Assembly (NCBI GenBank): GCA_029783825.1
Contig: JAREIK010003356.1
Location: forward strand, 1,125,516-1,189,515
Direction: 5' to 3'
Length of the DNA stretch: 64,000 nucleotides
DNA from: Sapria himalayana
Lineage: Eukaryota; Streptophyta; Magnoliopsida; Malpighiales; Rafflesiaceae
Shown here: positions 1-13,857 of the stretch, one piece after another
How positions within the stretch are numbered: position 1 is the first letter of the stretch
Layout of the letters: each line of letters starts with the position of its first letter
The notes under the pieces: generated by a model
The model's database searches: none
What the model saw: only the letters and a program-made list of their open reading frames with translations
What the model was told of the DNA's origin: nothing
Made by a program: the position numbers and the translations under genes

Positions 1-840
1 CAACCTTCTGATGGATTGTGCGGGAATTCGCCATTGCGGGAATTTCTGTCTCATAATTAAATGGAATGGAAGGGTGGAGATTGAGCCATCTTTAAAAATA
101 AAATAAAACTTAAATCTTAATTTAGAATATAGAATTTAAAAAAAGAAGCATACATATTAGAATTATAAATGTGTTAATTCTGCTTTTCGGCAGAATAGTG
201 AATATCTTAAAATATGTATCTTGACTTTCCTTGCAAGATGTTAAGAAGAATAATAGGGTATAAATGAAGGAGAATTCATTGCAGGATGTGCTAAGTCTGC
301 ATTTCGGCAGAATAGTGCATATCTAAAAATATGTAATTGTTAAGGAGGAGAATTCGATAATTCTCTTTAGAAAGTATGTATTTTGACTTTCCTTGCAGGA
401 TAATATGTATTCTGACTTTCTTTGCAGAATGTTAAGGAGGAGAATTCGACAATTCTGTGGAGCTTTAGTCTTATGTTGTATAAGTTTAACAAGGGATATG
501 GGTAATAGGGTGCCAAGATCTTGTAGGCATGTTCGTTTTTTTCTCTTGGTTTTGTTACAAGATCGGTAGTGTATAAACGAGGAAGGAAGATGGCTGGAAA
601 CCTTTTAGAAAGTATGTGAAGAGAAGAGCCCGATGCATGGGGAAGATGAGAGATAGAGGCCCGATCACATGGGCAGCACTATCCTCATATGCTGCCTATC
701 ACTTGAACCAGCTGTTGTTTGCTGCTGCTACAAGCAATTCATGCTGATATCATTTTTATGTTCCTGATGCCTTACGAATGATTCTATTGCTGTCTGTCAT
801 TAGCTGCCTCCACACAGATGTTTGAGACAACATCAATAAA
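1..840. other. Non-satellite left flank, possible decayed LTR or transposon piece
   Basis: This segment precedes the first satellite array. It has normal base composition and no convincing coding exon in any frame. Its first half holds short direct repeats, listed separately. The second half contains CTG/GCTG-rich sequence around 690-740 and 950-1030 and the start of a possible LTR-like segment. I do not recognise a gene. The short open frame on the minus strand at 854-1078 has no family resemblance that I can see. Confidence 0.3.
178..457 (+). repeat. Local direct repeats
   Basis: Three related copies of a motif ending in GACTTTCCTTGCAGGA lie near 221-240, 382-401 and 412-430. A second motif, TTTCGGCAGAATAGTG, occurs near 183 and 302, each time followed by a similar ATATCT-AAAATATGTA stretch. 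A third, TTAAGGAGGAGAATTCGA, occurs near 340 and 432. Copies differ by a few bases, so this is old local tandem duplication. Confidence 0.75.
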
Positions 841-1084
841 GGAGCACATTTTATTAAAAACCGCCTGGACAAAAAATCAGAAAGATGGAGAATAAAAAAG
901 AAGCTGTCGGAACAAATCTTACACACTGCATATACCTATGTAGAGAGCAGTCTGTTGCTGCCATGAGTCTACCCGCTGCTGAGATGGAGTATACTTGCTG
1001 CTGTGAAAAGTCTACATGCTGCTGCTTGTTCACTGTTACATAAATATGAAGAATCACAAAGAGAGCGGCTTCCGCCACAGTTAA

Positions 1085-1240
1085 CTTAAATAAGGATAAT
1101 TCTCTGTATTTTGGGCTATATTGGTTAGGGCCTTGCCATGTAAATGTAATGTCCTATAAATAGAATTCCGAGGTTGTAAAGGTTTTCCTCCACCTACAAG
1201 TGAGGGTTATGTTTTCTTTAATAATAGATAAAAGCCTTTA
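1085..1240 (+). promoter_or_regulatory. LTR-like TATA box region
   Basis: TATAAATAG lies at 1155-1163, followed by about 80 bases ending in a TTTAATAATAGATAAAAG run just before the satellite starts. This arrangement of TATA box, short leader-like stretch and A-rich signal resembles the U3/R/U5 part of a plant LTR. No TG...CA ends, primer-binding site or duplicated flank could be identified, so the assignment is an inference and this may simply be a chance TATA box. Confidence 0.3.
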
Positions 1241-1244
1241 AAAA

Positions 1245-2579
1245 AAAGACATACAAATAGAGAGATATACTGATTGATAGATGGATATATATTTATATAT
1301 ATATAGATTTATTGATAGACAGATTAACATAAAAATAGTTAAATAGTTAGATAGATACACAGATAGATATTTACATAAATTGAAAGTTAGACATATAGAA
1401 ATATAGACAAATAGATTGGTTGATAGATAGATATCTAGATAGATTCACAATATATAGATATAAAGATAGATTGATAGACAGATAGAAAGATAAACATATA
1501 GACAAATTGATATATACACAATTTTATATATTGATAGAAAGATAAATAGACTTATAGTTGATAAACTCAAAGATAGATAGAGAGATAAAGACATAACCAT
1601 CTGACAAATAGATAGAGGGATGATATATTGGTAGATAAATAGATAGAAGGATGATAAATAGGTAGACAAAAAGATAGAGGAGTGATAGACAAGTAGACAG
1701 ATAGATAGATAATTAGATAGATAGATATATATATAGATAGATAGATAGACAAATAGATATGTCGATAATTAGATAAATAGACACAAAAACATATCTATAG
1801 ATAGTCAGATAGAAAGATAGACTAATAGACTAATCGAAAAATAGATAGTTAGATAGTTAGTAGAAAGATACATAGACAGATTGATACATAGATAGTTAGA
1901 CAGTTAGATAAATACGTAGATCTATAGATAGTTAGATACAAAAATAGACATATAAAAAGATAGAAAGAAATACATATATAAAGATAGACAAATCATCAGA
2001 TAGACTAATGGAAAAATAGTTATATAGAGAGATAGGTAAATAGGTAGATAAAGAGATATATAAATAGATAGATATATACAAAGATAAAAAAATAGAAATA
2101 TAGATAGATAAATAAATAGACAGATTGACATATAACTGATTTACTAATAGACTAATAGATAGTTGGATAGTTAGACAGATAAATAGATATATGGATATAC
2201 AAATAGAAAGTTAAATAGACAGATATATAAATAGATATATAGATAAATAAATTGAATTATAGAATGATAGTCTAATAGATATAAAGATAGTTCGATAATT
2301 AGTTAGATAGTTAGATTGAAAGGTAGATAGGTACATAGATATATTGATTGACACATAGACATATATACAAAATGATACATAGACAAATAGATAGATAGTA
2401 AAATATATAGATAGATAGATGGTAAGATAAACATATAGATGCATATATTCATAGAAAAATAGACTGATAGATAGATATTCAAATAGATTAATAGATAAAT
2501 AGTCAGATAGAGAGATAGATAGATTGATAGATATAAAATGGCAAGATTGTAAAAAAGGTAGATATATACATACATACAT

Positions 2580-2628
<49 letters not shown>

Positions 2629-4106
2629 TAGATAAATAGACAGACAAAAAATATATAGATAGATAGATAGATAAACAAATATATAGATAAATAGAGAAAA
2701 AATCGATAGATAGATAGATAGACATATAAACATATAGATAGATAGATCGATAGATAAATTGATAGACAAATATATAAATAGACAGTTAAATAGATTTACA
2801 GATAGACATATATATTGATTGATAGATATACAAATAAACAGATAGATATAGGCAGATAAATAGAAAAAGAGATCAAATAGATACATATATAAACAAAAAG
2901 ATAGATAAGTGGAAAATATAGATAGATAGATAGACAGATAGATATATAGATACGTACATATATAAATAGATAAAAAAATAGATAGATAGAAAGATATAAA
3001 GATAGATATTAAGATACATAAATAGATATGTAGATAAATAGATAGATAGACATATAAACACATATAAAAATAATCAGATAGATAGATAGACTTATAGACT
3101 AATAGAAAAATTGATAGTTAAATAGTTAGACAGATAAATAAATAGAAACACAAATAGCTAATTAGTTATAGAATTAGATAGATATATACATAAATAGATA
3201 TATAGATCACAAATTGAAATATAGAAAGAAATATAGATATACCTATAGAAAGATAGACAAATAGTTAGATTGATTGATTGATGAAAAGTTAAATAAATAG
3301 ATTAATACATATACATATTAGTAAATTGATAGACAAATAAATAGATTGATAGATAGACAGATAGAAAAATAGATAGATAAATAAGGAGACATTTAGACTT
3401 ATAAACTAATAGACTGATAGACTAATAGACTAATAAATAGTTGGATATGTAAACATAAATAGAAAGATTTATATAGAAATAGATGGTTAGACAAATAGAC
3501 AGATATATAGATAGATCGATCAAATGATTGATTGAATGATAGATTGATAGACTCAGACATAAAATAGTTAGACAGACAGATAAATAGATAGAAAAAATAG
3601 ATAGTTACATAGATATATAGTTTTAAACTTAGACATATATAAAAATAGATAGATAGGTAGACATAGAAATATAGATCAATAGAAAGAAAGACATGAAAAT
3701 AGATATATATTTTGTTAGAGAGATCATTATACATATAGATAGATAGACAGATAGATAAATTGTCATATAAGAATATAGGTATATATAGGGAGAGATATAT
3801 AGATATATAGATAAAAAAATAAAATATTTAGATAGACACAAAGTTAGATATATAGAAAGATAGATATGCAGATAGATAGATAGATAGGTAGATATATAGA
3901 TAAACAAATAATAGATACATAGAGAGATAGATAGATAGACATATAGACAGATACACATAAAACTTGCAGAATCATAGATAGATAAATATATTGATATACT
4001 AATAGATAGATAGATAAACAGATAGACAGATATATAGATTCAAAGATAGATATATAGTTAGATTATAGATATACAAATAGAAGGATAGACAGATAGGCAG
4101 ACAAAT

Positions 4107-4147
<41 letters not shown>

Positions 4148-6400
4148 AATAGATAGATAGATAGACTGATAGATAGATCGACAGATAGATAGATAAATAA
4201 ATAGATTGATAGATAAACACATAAAAACATAGACAGATAGAAAAGAGAGACAAAAAAATAGAATTATACATAGATAGATATACTTATAGATAGATAGTTA
4301 GATAGATAAACAAACATAAGATAGATAGATAAACAAATAAAAAAAATAGACATATAGAGAGATAGATGATTATACTAATAGGCAACTAGATAGTTTGATA
4401 GATAGACATATAGATAAATGGATAGATATAAAATTTGATAGCTAGACAATTAGATAGATAGATGGATAGAGATATAGATATATAAATAGATTTTTGAATT
4501 GAAGATTGTTAGACAGATAGATAGACAAATATATAAGTCACAAATAGATATATAGAAAAATAGAGAGATATATAGATAGAGACATAGATAGACATATAGA
4601 TAGATAAATATATAGATTGATTGACATACAGACAGATAGACAAATAGATAGATATTTAAATTGATAAGCAAAAAGATAGATAGGTAGATAGATAGATAGA
4701 TAGATAGACAGATAAATAGGTAGACAGGCAGACAGACAGATAGATAGAGAGATAGACCAATAGATAGATAGATATATCTTTAGTTAGTTAGTAAATTTGA
4801 TAGATAGAAATATAAACAAATAGATAGATTAAATAATTAACAAATTTATAGATAGACAAATAGTTACATAGACAGATAGACAAAAAATACAAATAGAAAG
4901 TTAGACATATATATAGATGTATAGATAATGAGATAGACATATAGATAGTTATACAAATTGATAGATAGAAAAATATATAAATAGACAGATAGATGGATAG
5001 ATAGATTCATAGACTTATAGATTGATAGATTAATAGATAGATATAAAGATAGATAGATTTTCAGATAGATAGATAGATAGACAAGTAGATTGATAGAAAA
5101 ACAGATTGACAAATAGATAGATACACAAATAGATAGATAGACATATAGATAGATATATAGACAGATAGACAAATCGACATATAGATAGATATATTGTTAG
5201 TTAGTTAGTGAATGAGACAGTTACAAAGATAAACACATATATAGATTAATTGATTGATAGATTGATAGATTGATAGATAGATTAATATATACATAGATAG
5301 ATAGATAATTAGATAAATAGAAAGTTAGACATATATAGATATAAAGATAATTAGACAAACATATAGATAGTTTGACAAATAGATAGATAGACAAATAGAT
5401 AGACAGACAAATATATAGATAGATAGACAGATAGATAGATAGATAGATGGATGGATGGATAGAAAGATAAATGGATATACAACTATATATACTTATAGAT
5501 TGATAGACTAATGGAAAGATAAAGAAAAAGATAGATAAAGAGATAAATAGATTTGGTAGATAGATAAATAGATAAATAGATTGATAGATAGACATATTGA
5601 CAAATATATAGATACACATATAGATTGATAGACATATAAATAGATATATACACAGATAGATAGATAAATAGATAGATATATAGTTAGATAGATAGATAGA
5701 TAGGCAAATCGATAAACAAATAGATACATAGATAGATATGAAAATAGATCGACAAATAGATAGAAATATAGATACACAAATAAATATAATAAAAGATAGA
5801 CATACATATAGAAAGATAAGTAGATAGACTGATAAATAGACAAATAGACAGAAAGATATATAAACAGATTGAAAGGTAAATAGACATATAGAAATACAGA
5901 GATATAAATAGATAGATAGATAGATAGATGGAAAGATAGATAGACAGATAGATAAAAATATTGATAGACAGATAGATAGACAATAAATAGTCAAATAGAA
6001 AGTCAATTAAAAAGACTCGTAGACAAACGGATAAACAAATAGGAAGATGAATGAATAGACAAATATATTGATGGATAGATAGACAAATTGATAGTTATAT
6101 AGATAGATAGAAAGATGGATAGAAGGATACATAGATAGATAGATAGATGAATAAATAGACAGTTAGATAAATAAATAGATATATATATATATATATATAT
6201 ATAGGTAGATACATAGATTGATAGATAGGCAGATATATAGATAGATAGGTATATAGTTAGAATAATAGATTGATAGATAGATTGATAAATAAAATAATAG
6301 ATAGATTGATAGACATATTTTAAGACAAATTAATAAATAGATTGATAGAATGATTGATATAAAGATAGATAGACAGATTGATAGACTTACAGATAGATAG

Positions 6401-6436
<36 letters not shown>

Positions 6437-7842
6437 AGATAGAGAGATAGATTGATAGATAAATAGGTAGAAAGATATATAGATAGACATATAGATATGC
6501 AGATAGATAGTTAGATAGATAGATAAACATATATATGAAAAAAAAGATATATAGATAGATAAAAAGATAGATATATGGATAGATAAATAGATATATATAT
6601 TAATAGACAAATAGATTGATAGAAATATAGACAATTAGAGAGATAAATAGATAGATAGATTAATATATAGTTTGAAAGATTGAAAGAAAGATACAAAGAC
6701 AGACAAATAAGATAGAAAAATAATTAGACATATAGATAGAAAGATATATAGACATATAGATAGACAGATATATAGACAAATAGAAATAGAGATAGATTGA
6801 AAAATAGATAGATATATAGAGAGATAGATAGACAAATAGATAGATATATAGATAGATAGATGGAAAGACATTTAGATATAAAATATAAATTGATAGATAT
6901 ATAGACAGATTGATAGAAAGATATATAATCATATAGATAGACAAATATATAGATAAATATATAGAGAGAAAGATAGATAGATAGACAAATAAATAGACAA
7001 ATAAATAGATGGAGAAATATATAGATAGACAGATAGATTAATAGATAGATAAAAATATAGATAGATTAAATGATTGAATGATAGGCACATAGACATATTA
7101 AGATAGATAGATAGTTAATTAGTTAGTTAGACAAATATATGTACAAATAGATAGATAGATTGATAGATAGATTTATTGATAGTTAGTTAGATAGATAGAT
7201 GAACAAATAGATAGATAGAAAGATAGATAGAGATATAGAAATATAGATAGACAAATAGATAGTTAGACAGATAGACAAATAGATAGACAGATAGATAGTA
7301 AAATAGTTAGAGAGAAAGAATGACAGAGATAAACAGATTGATTGATTGATTGATAGTTAAATAGAGAGATAGAAACATATATAGATAGATTGATAGATAA
7401 AAAGTTAGATTGAAAGATAGAAAGAGAGAAAGATAAATATATAAATAAACAGATATATAGATTGATAGATAGACAAATAAATAGACGGAAAGATATACAA
7501 AAAGATAAATATATAAATAGATAGAAAGATAGTTCGACATATTGATTGATAGATAGAAAAATAGGGAGATAGATAGCCTAGTTGATAGATTGATTGATTG
7601 ATACATTTATAGATAGATTGATAAATAGATTGATAGATAGATTGATTGAAAATTTGATAAATAGATCAATAGATATATTGATAGATAGAAAAATTGGTAA
7701 ATAGATATATAGATAGATATATAGATAAACACATATATAGACGGATAGATAGAAAGAAAGATAGATATATAGATAGATTTACTATTAGAAAGACAGGTAG
7801 ATAGATAGATTGATAGATTAACAGATAGATAGACATATATAT

Positions 7843-7874
<32 letters not shown>

Positions 7875-8068
7875 TAATTGATATACATATAGATCAATTG
7901 ATATATAGATAGACAGATAGCTAGATAGATAGATAGATAGATAGATAGAAAGATAGATAAGCAAATAGATATAAAGATAGATTGAAAGATAAATTGATAA
8001 AAAAATAGATATACCGATATAAAGATTGATAGATATATAGATAGATAGATAGATAAACATATAAATAA

Positions 8069-8124
<56 letters not shown>

Positions 8125-9796
8125 ATTGATATATAGATAGGGAGATTGAATGATAGATAGATAGAAAGATAGAGATATAGATAAAAAAATTATTAGAGAG
8201 ATAGATAGATAAATAGTTAATTAGATAGATAAATAGATAGATAGATAGATAGATATAGAGATAGATAGAGAGATAGATAGATGGATAGGTATACAAATAA
8301 TAATACAAATAGATAGATAGATAAAAGATAGATAGATAGATAGACACATAGATAGTTTGATAGATAGATAGACACATAGATAGTTTGATACATAGATTGA
8401 CAGACAAATTTATTGATAGATAGATAGATAAATAGATAGATAGATAAATAGATAGATAGATAAATAGATAGATAGATAAATAGATAGATAGATAAATAGA
8501 TAGATAGAAAGATAGATAGATAAATATATAGATGCACAGATAGGTAGACACATAGATCAACACATAGCTAGATATATATATATATAGACAAATAGAAATG
8601 CAAATAAATAGATTTATAGAAATATAATTATAAAGTTAGATATCAATATAGATAGTTAGATAGATAGACAGACAAATAGATAAATAGATCAATATATATA
8701 CATATAGATATACATAAAAATAAACATATAGATAGATAGAAAAATAGATAGAAAGATTGACAGACAAATTGACACTAAGTTAAGTAGATAGATAGATAGA
8801 TAAAAAGATAGACAGATAGATAGTCATATAGATAGATAGATAGATAATCAGATAAACATATAGATAGACACATAGATCGATAATTTAATAGACAAATAGA
8901 AATTCAAATAGATAGATATATATTAATATAGATAAAGAGTTAGATATCAATACAAATAGATAGATAGATAGACATAAAAATAGACATATAGATAGATAGA
9001 TTAATAGATAGAAAGAATGATAGACAAATTGACTCAAAGTTGGGTAGATAGATAGATAGATAAAAAGATAGACAAATAGACAGTCATATAGATAAATAGA
9101 TAGATAGATAGATAGATAGATAATCAGATAAACAAACAGATATACTCATAGATAAACACATAGATAGATAGATAGATAAACAGATAGACAGACATACAGA
9201 TAAATAGATAGAAAGACAGATATAGAAATAGATAGACAAGCAGATACACATACAAATTGATAGATTGATATACATACAGATAGACAGAAAGATAGATAGA
9301 TGGATAAAAATATTGATAGACAAATAGACAAACAAATAGTTAGTCAGATAGATAGATCGAAAGATAGATTAAATATAGATAAACAAGTAGATTTATAAAC
9401 AAATAGATAGACATATAGAAAGATAGATAGAAAGATAGATATAAATTCATTTAGATAGAGTGATAGATATGTAGTTAAATAGATATATAGATAGACAAAT
9501 AGATAGAGAGAAATAAAGATATTTAGACATATAGACAGAGACCTAGTTAGACAGATTAATAGAAAGATAGATATATAGATAGATAAATATATATACTGAT
9601 AGATAGTCACAAAAAAAGATAGATAGATAGTAGATACATACATAGATAGATAGATAGATAGACAGGTAGATTGTGATATAATATACAGACAGATAGACAT
9701 ATAGGTCGACAATTAGATAGACAGAAAGATAAACAAGCATATATAAAGATAGATAGATAGATAAAAATTTAGATTAAAAATAAATAAACAAATAGA
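1245..9796 (+). repeat. TAGA/GATA degenerate satellite, block 1
   Basis: About 8.5 kb of imperfect tetranucleotide repeat, TAGA on the plus strand, with frequent variants (GACA, GATT, AAATAG, GAAAGATAG). Pure TA runs sit inside it near 2594-2626, 4105-4145, 6180-6203, 6405-6433 and 8073-8122. On the minus strand the repeat reads TATC, which has no stop codon in any frame and translates as Tyr-Leu-Ser-Ile over and over, so the long open frames here are not genes. No unique sequence longer than a few tens of bases was seen inside. Confidence 0.95.
8570..9140 (+). repeat. Higher-order repeat of about 261 bp within the TAGA array
   Basis: Two adjacent segments share a diagnostic non-TAGA order: an AATAGAAATGCAAATA-type stretch, then AGTTAGATATCAATA, then a GACAAATTGAC...AAGTT block, then GATAAAAAGATAGACA and AGTCATATAG. 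The GACAAATTGAC anchor lies near 8762 and 9023, giving a period of about 261 bp. This shows segmental amplification on top of simple slippage. Confidence 0.7.
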
Positions 9797-11220
9797 TAAT
9801 ACAAAAAAAATTATATAAATAAGGACTAAAATAACTTTTTTTATGATGTATTAATTTTTAAAAAAATTATAAAAATTTTTTTTATAAACTTTTTAATTAA
9901 GAAACTTTAAAATTTATATTAAAGTAACATTACATAATTAATTCATAAGTATAATAATTTTTTTCGATATTTTAAACATTAAATTAACATACACTAAAAT
10001 TTCTTCTAATATAAATGTAAAATTATTCATTGTATTATTAAATAAAAAATATATTCAAAAATATTTGAATTGACAAATAAACTATCAAATCTTAATATTA
10101 TTATAAGTATAAAAAAAATTTTATGATTATAGAAAACTTTTAAAAAAATAATTAATTCAAAATTTAAAAATCTTGAAATATAATAAAAATATAAAATTTT
10201 TCAATAAAGTTAAAAAATAAAAAATTAATATTTTAAAATAAATACATAAATATTTGCTCCTACTAAATTTAAAAGAATTAAACAAGTGAGTTATATTTGT
10301 ACTATTAGCTTTTAATATTAAGTCTTTATTAAAATAATAAATATAACTTTCTTTTAATTATCTTCTCACCTTAAGTAATTTTTTGAATTTAAAAAATTAT
10401 TGATGATATCAAATAATATAAAATTTTATGCCTTTAAAATTATTTCTTATTATCAACTAAAAAATTAATATGAATTATTAAAAATTTATAACCATAAAAT
10501 ATATATTTTTATATATTTTTTAACATTAAGAGTATTTTATAACTATTAGGAGAGTAGCAAGAAGACAAATCATCTTTTCATTTAAGTCTTCTTATATGAA
10601 GTTTGTTAATTTTGTAGCTATTTGATATTTTTTTATAAGGCTAAACATATATATATATATATATATATATTTTAAATTATTTATATATTTATTGATTAAT
10701 TAATATTATAATAAAAAATTGTAAGGTGTTTGTTTTTCATGTGTACCTTGCTACACGCACATTAATTTTATTAATAAATTTTTGATAGTAAATAAAATAA
10801 ATGAGACTTTTTGTATTATATATATATATATATTGTTTATTTAATGTTTTAATAATTAAAAATATAAATATTTTTGTAATATATATATATTCACTTGTTG
10901 TCGAGACTCGAGAGACAACTCTAACAAGTGAAGCGCAAGTCCTCTGCAGTCAACCATTTATCTCTCGACACCGACGCATCAAAACTTAATCGAAGATAAA
11001 TGATAATTTGTTATTGATTTGAGGTAAATTTTATACCCTAATTCTTCATCGATTATCTTAATGCAAGCATGTGGATTTTGATTTGTTATTTTTTTTACTA
11101 AAATTCTTCTTCATTAATCAACATGGTATGCTTGGATTGCTTATATAAACTTATTCATATACATACTTCATTCATTTGTGATATAATGCATTCTATTTGT
11201 GTGGATGTTGATGGTGCACA
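9797..11220 (+). repeat. AT-rich core module, paralogous to E3 core
   Basis: Long stretches match 42080-43500, including a TTTTTATGATGTATTAATTTT block near 9838, the GTAAGGTGTTTGTTTTTCAT region near 10722, a GTCGAGACT block near 10900 with CTCGACACCGACGCATC near 10964, and TTATTGATTTGAGGTA near 11011. The GTCGAGACT to TTCTTCATC part is less AT-rich and looks like a gene leader, but no long open frame follows. A TA microsatellite lies at about 10650-10670. E5 (63700 onward) and E4 (reverse complement of about 57400-58290) carry weaker matches. Confidence 0.75.
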
Positions 11221-11223
11221 GTA

Positions 11224-11463
11224 GGTATGCTGACTTGATATCTACATCAATATACATAACTATATATAAATAGTATACATAAACAAAATACATAAACATA
11301 TGTGTATTTTATATAAGTGTATTTAAACATAACTATACATCAATATGGATGTGTGATATAATTAGAATTTCTTATATATGTGTATTTTACTATATCTATA
11401 ACTATAAAAATAGTATACATAAACATAACTATATATAAATATAACAATGTATATTTAATATAA

Positions 11464-11502
<39 letters not shown>

Positions 11503-12603
11503 ACAATATATAAATGTATTTAGCAATATGTATATCAACATATGACTATATATAAATGTATTTATCTACATTAATATTCATAACTATATATAAACATTAT
11601 ACATAAATAGTATACATAAATAGTATAAGGCATGCCAACTTGATATATAAATTAATATACATAACTTTATATAAACAATATACATAAATAGTGAACATAA
11701 ACATAAGTGTATTTTATATTAAACATAACTATACATCAATATGCATGTGTGATATACTTTAAATATCTTATATAAGTGTATTTTAATATATCTATAACTA
11801 TAAAAATAGTATACATAAACATAACTATATATAAATATAACAACATATATTTAATATATATATATATATATATAACTATATATAAATGTTTTAAACAATA
11901 TGTATATCAACATATTACTATATATAAATATATTTATCTACATTAATATACATAACTACATATAAACAGAATACATAAACAGTATATGGTATGCTATCTT
12001 GAAATCTACATCAATATACATGACTATATATAAACAGTATACATAAACATGTGTATTTTATACAAGTGTATTTAAACATAACTATACATCAATATGCATG
12101 TGTGATATAATTCAAATTTCTTATATAAGTGTATTTTACTATATCTATAACTATAAAAATGGTATACATAAACATAACTAAATATAAATATAACGACATA
12201 TATTTAATATACATATATATATATATATATATAACTATATATAAATGTATTTAACAATATGTATATCAACATATTACAATATATAAATGTATTTATCTAC
12301 ATTAATATACATAACTATATATAAACATGATACATAAATAGTTTACATAAATATTATACTTAAATAGTATAAGGTATGCCAACTTGATATCTACACCAAT
12401 ATACATAACTATATATAAACAGTATACATAAATAGTATACATAAACATAAATATATTTTATATTAAACATAACTATACATCAATATGCATGTGTGATATA
12501 CTTTGAATTTCTTATATTAGTGTATTTTACTATAGTTATAACTATAAAATAGTATAAATAAACATAACTATATATAAATATAACAACATATATTTAATAT
12601 ATA

Positions 12604-12635
<32 letters not shown>

Positions 12636-13007
12636 ACTATATATAAATGTATTTAACAATATGTATATCAACATATTACTAAATATAAATATATTTATCT
12701 ACATTAATATACATAACTACATATAAACAGAATACATAAATAGAATACATAAACAGAATACATAAATAGTATAAGGTATGCCGACTTGATATCTATATCA
12801 TATACATACCTATATATAAATAGTATACATAAACATTATACATAAACTTAAGTGTATTTTATATAAGTGTATTTAAACATAACTATACATTAATATGCAT
12901 GTGTAATATACTTCGAATTCCTTATATAAGTGTATTTTACTATATCTATAACTATAAAAATGGTATACATAAACATAACTATATATAAATATAACAACGT
13001 ATATTTA

Positions 13008-13044
<37 letters not shown>

Positions 13045-13857
13045 ATATATATATATAACTATATATAAATGTATTTAACAATATGTATATCAACATATTA
13101 CTATATATAAATGTATTTATCTACATTAATATACATAACTATATATAAACATTATACATAAATAGTTTACATAAATAGTATAAAGTATGCCAACTTGATA
13201 TCTACATCAATATACATAACTATATATAAACAGTATACATAAATAGTATACATAAACATAAGTCTATTTTATATTAAACATAACTATAGATTAATATGCA
13301 TGTGTGATATACTTTGAATTTCTTATATAATTGTATTTTACTATATCTATAACTATAAAAATAGTATACATAAACATAACTATATATAAATATAACAACG
13401 TATATTTAATATATATATATATATATATAACTATATATAAATGTATCTAACAATATGTATATCAACATATTACTAAATATAAATATATTTATCTACATTA
13501 ATATACATAACTACATATAAACAGAATACATAAATAGTATAAGCTATGTCGACTTGATATCTACATCAATATACATAACTATATATAAACAGTATACATA
13601 AACTTAAGTGTATTTTATATAAGTGTATTTAAACATAACTATACATCGATATGCATGTGTGATATAATTCGAATTTCATATATAAGTGTATTTTACTATA
13701 TCTATAGCTATAAAAATAGAATACATAAACATAACTATATATAAATATAACAACATATATTTAATATACATATATATAGATATATAATTATATATAAATG
13801 TATTTAACATTATGTATATCAACATATTAATATATAAAAATGTATTTATCTACATTA
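11224..13857 (+). repeat. Dimeric higher-order satellite, seven units of about 360-410 bp
   Basis: The anchor GGTATGCYRACTTGATATCTA recurs at about 11224, 11629, 11988, 12373, 12775, 13184 and 13543, giving units of 405, 359, 385, 402, 409 and 359 bp. Odd units read ATAAGTGTATTTAAACATAA after the anchor region. Even units read ATATTAAACATAA instead. The true repeat is therefore an A-B dimer of 744-811 bp. Each unit holds a TA microsatellite at the same place. In the fifth unit it has become a CA run at about 13011-13043. A single related unit is present in E3 at about 43690-43830. Confidence 0.85.

Noticed and set aside
5221..6006. 261-codon minus-strand open frame resembling a hydrophobic membrane protein
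   Set aside because: Same TATC artefact. Hydrophobicity comes only from the Tyr-Leu-Ser-Ile repeat.
1245..9796. CRISPR array or telomeric repeat
   Set aside because: Unit is a 4-base eukaryotic satellite without repeat-spacer structure, and it is not TTTAGGG.
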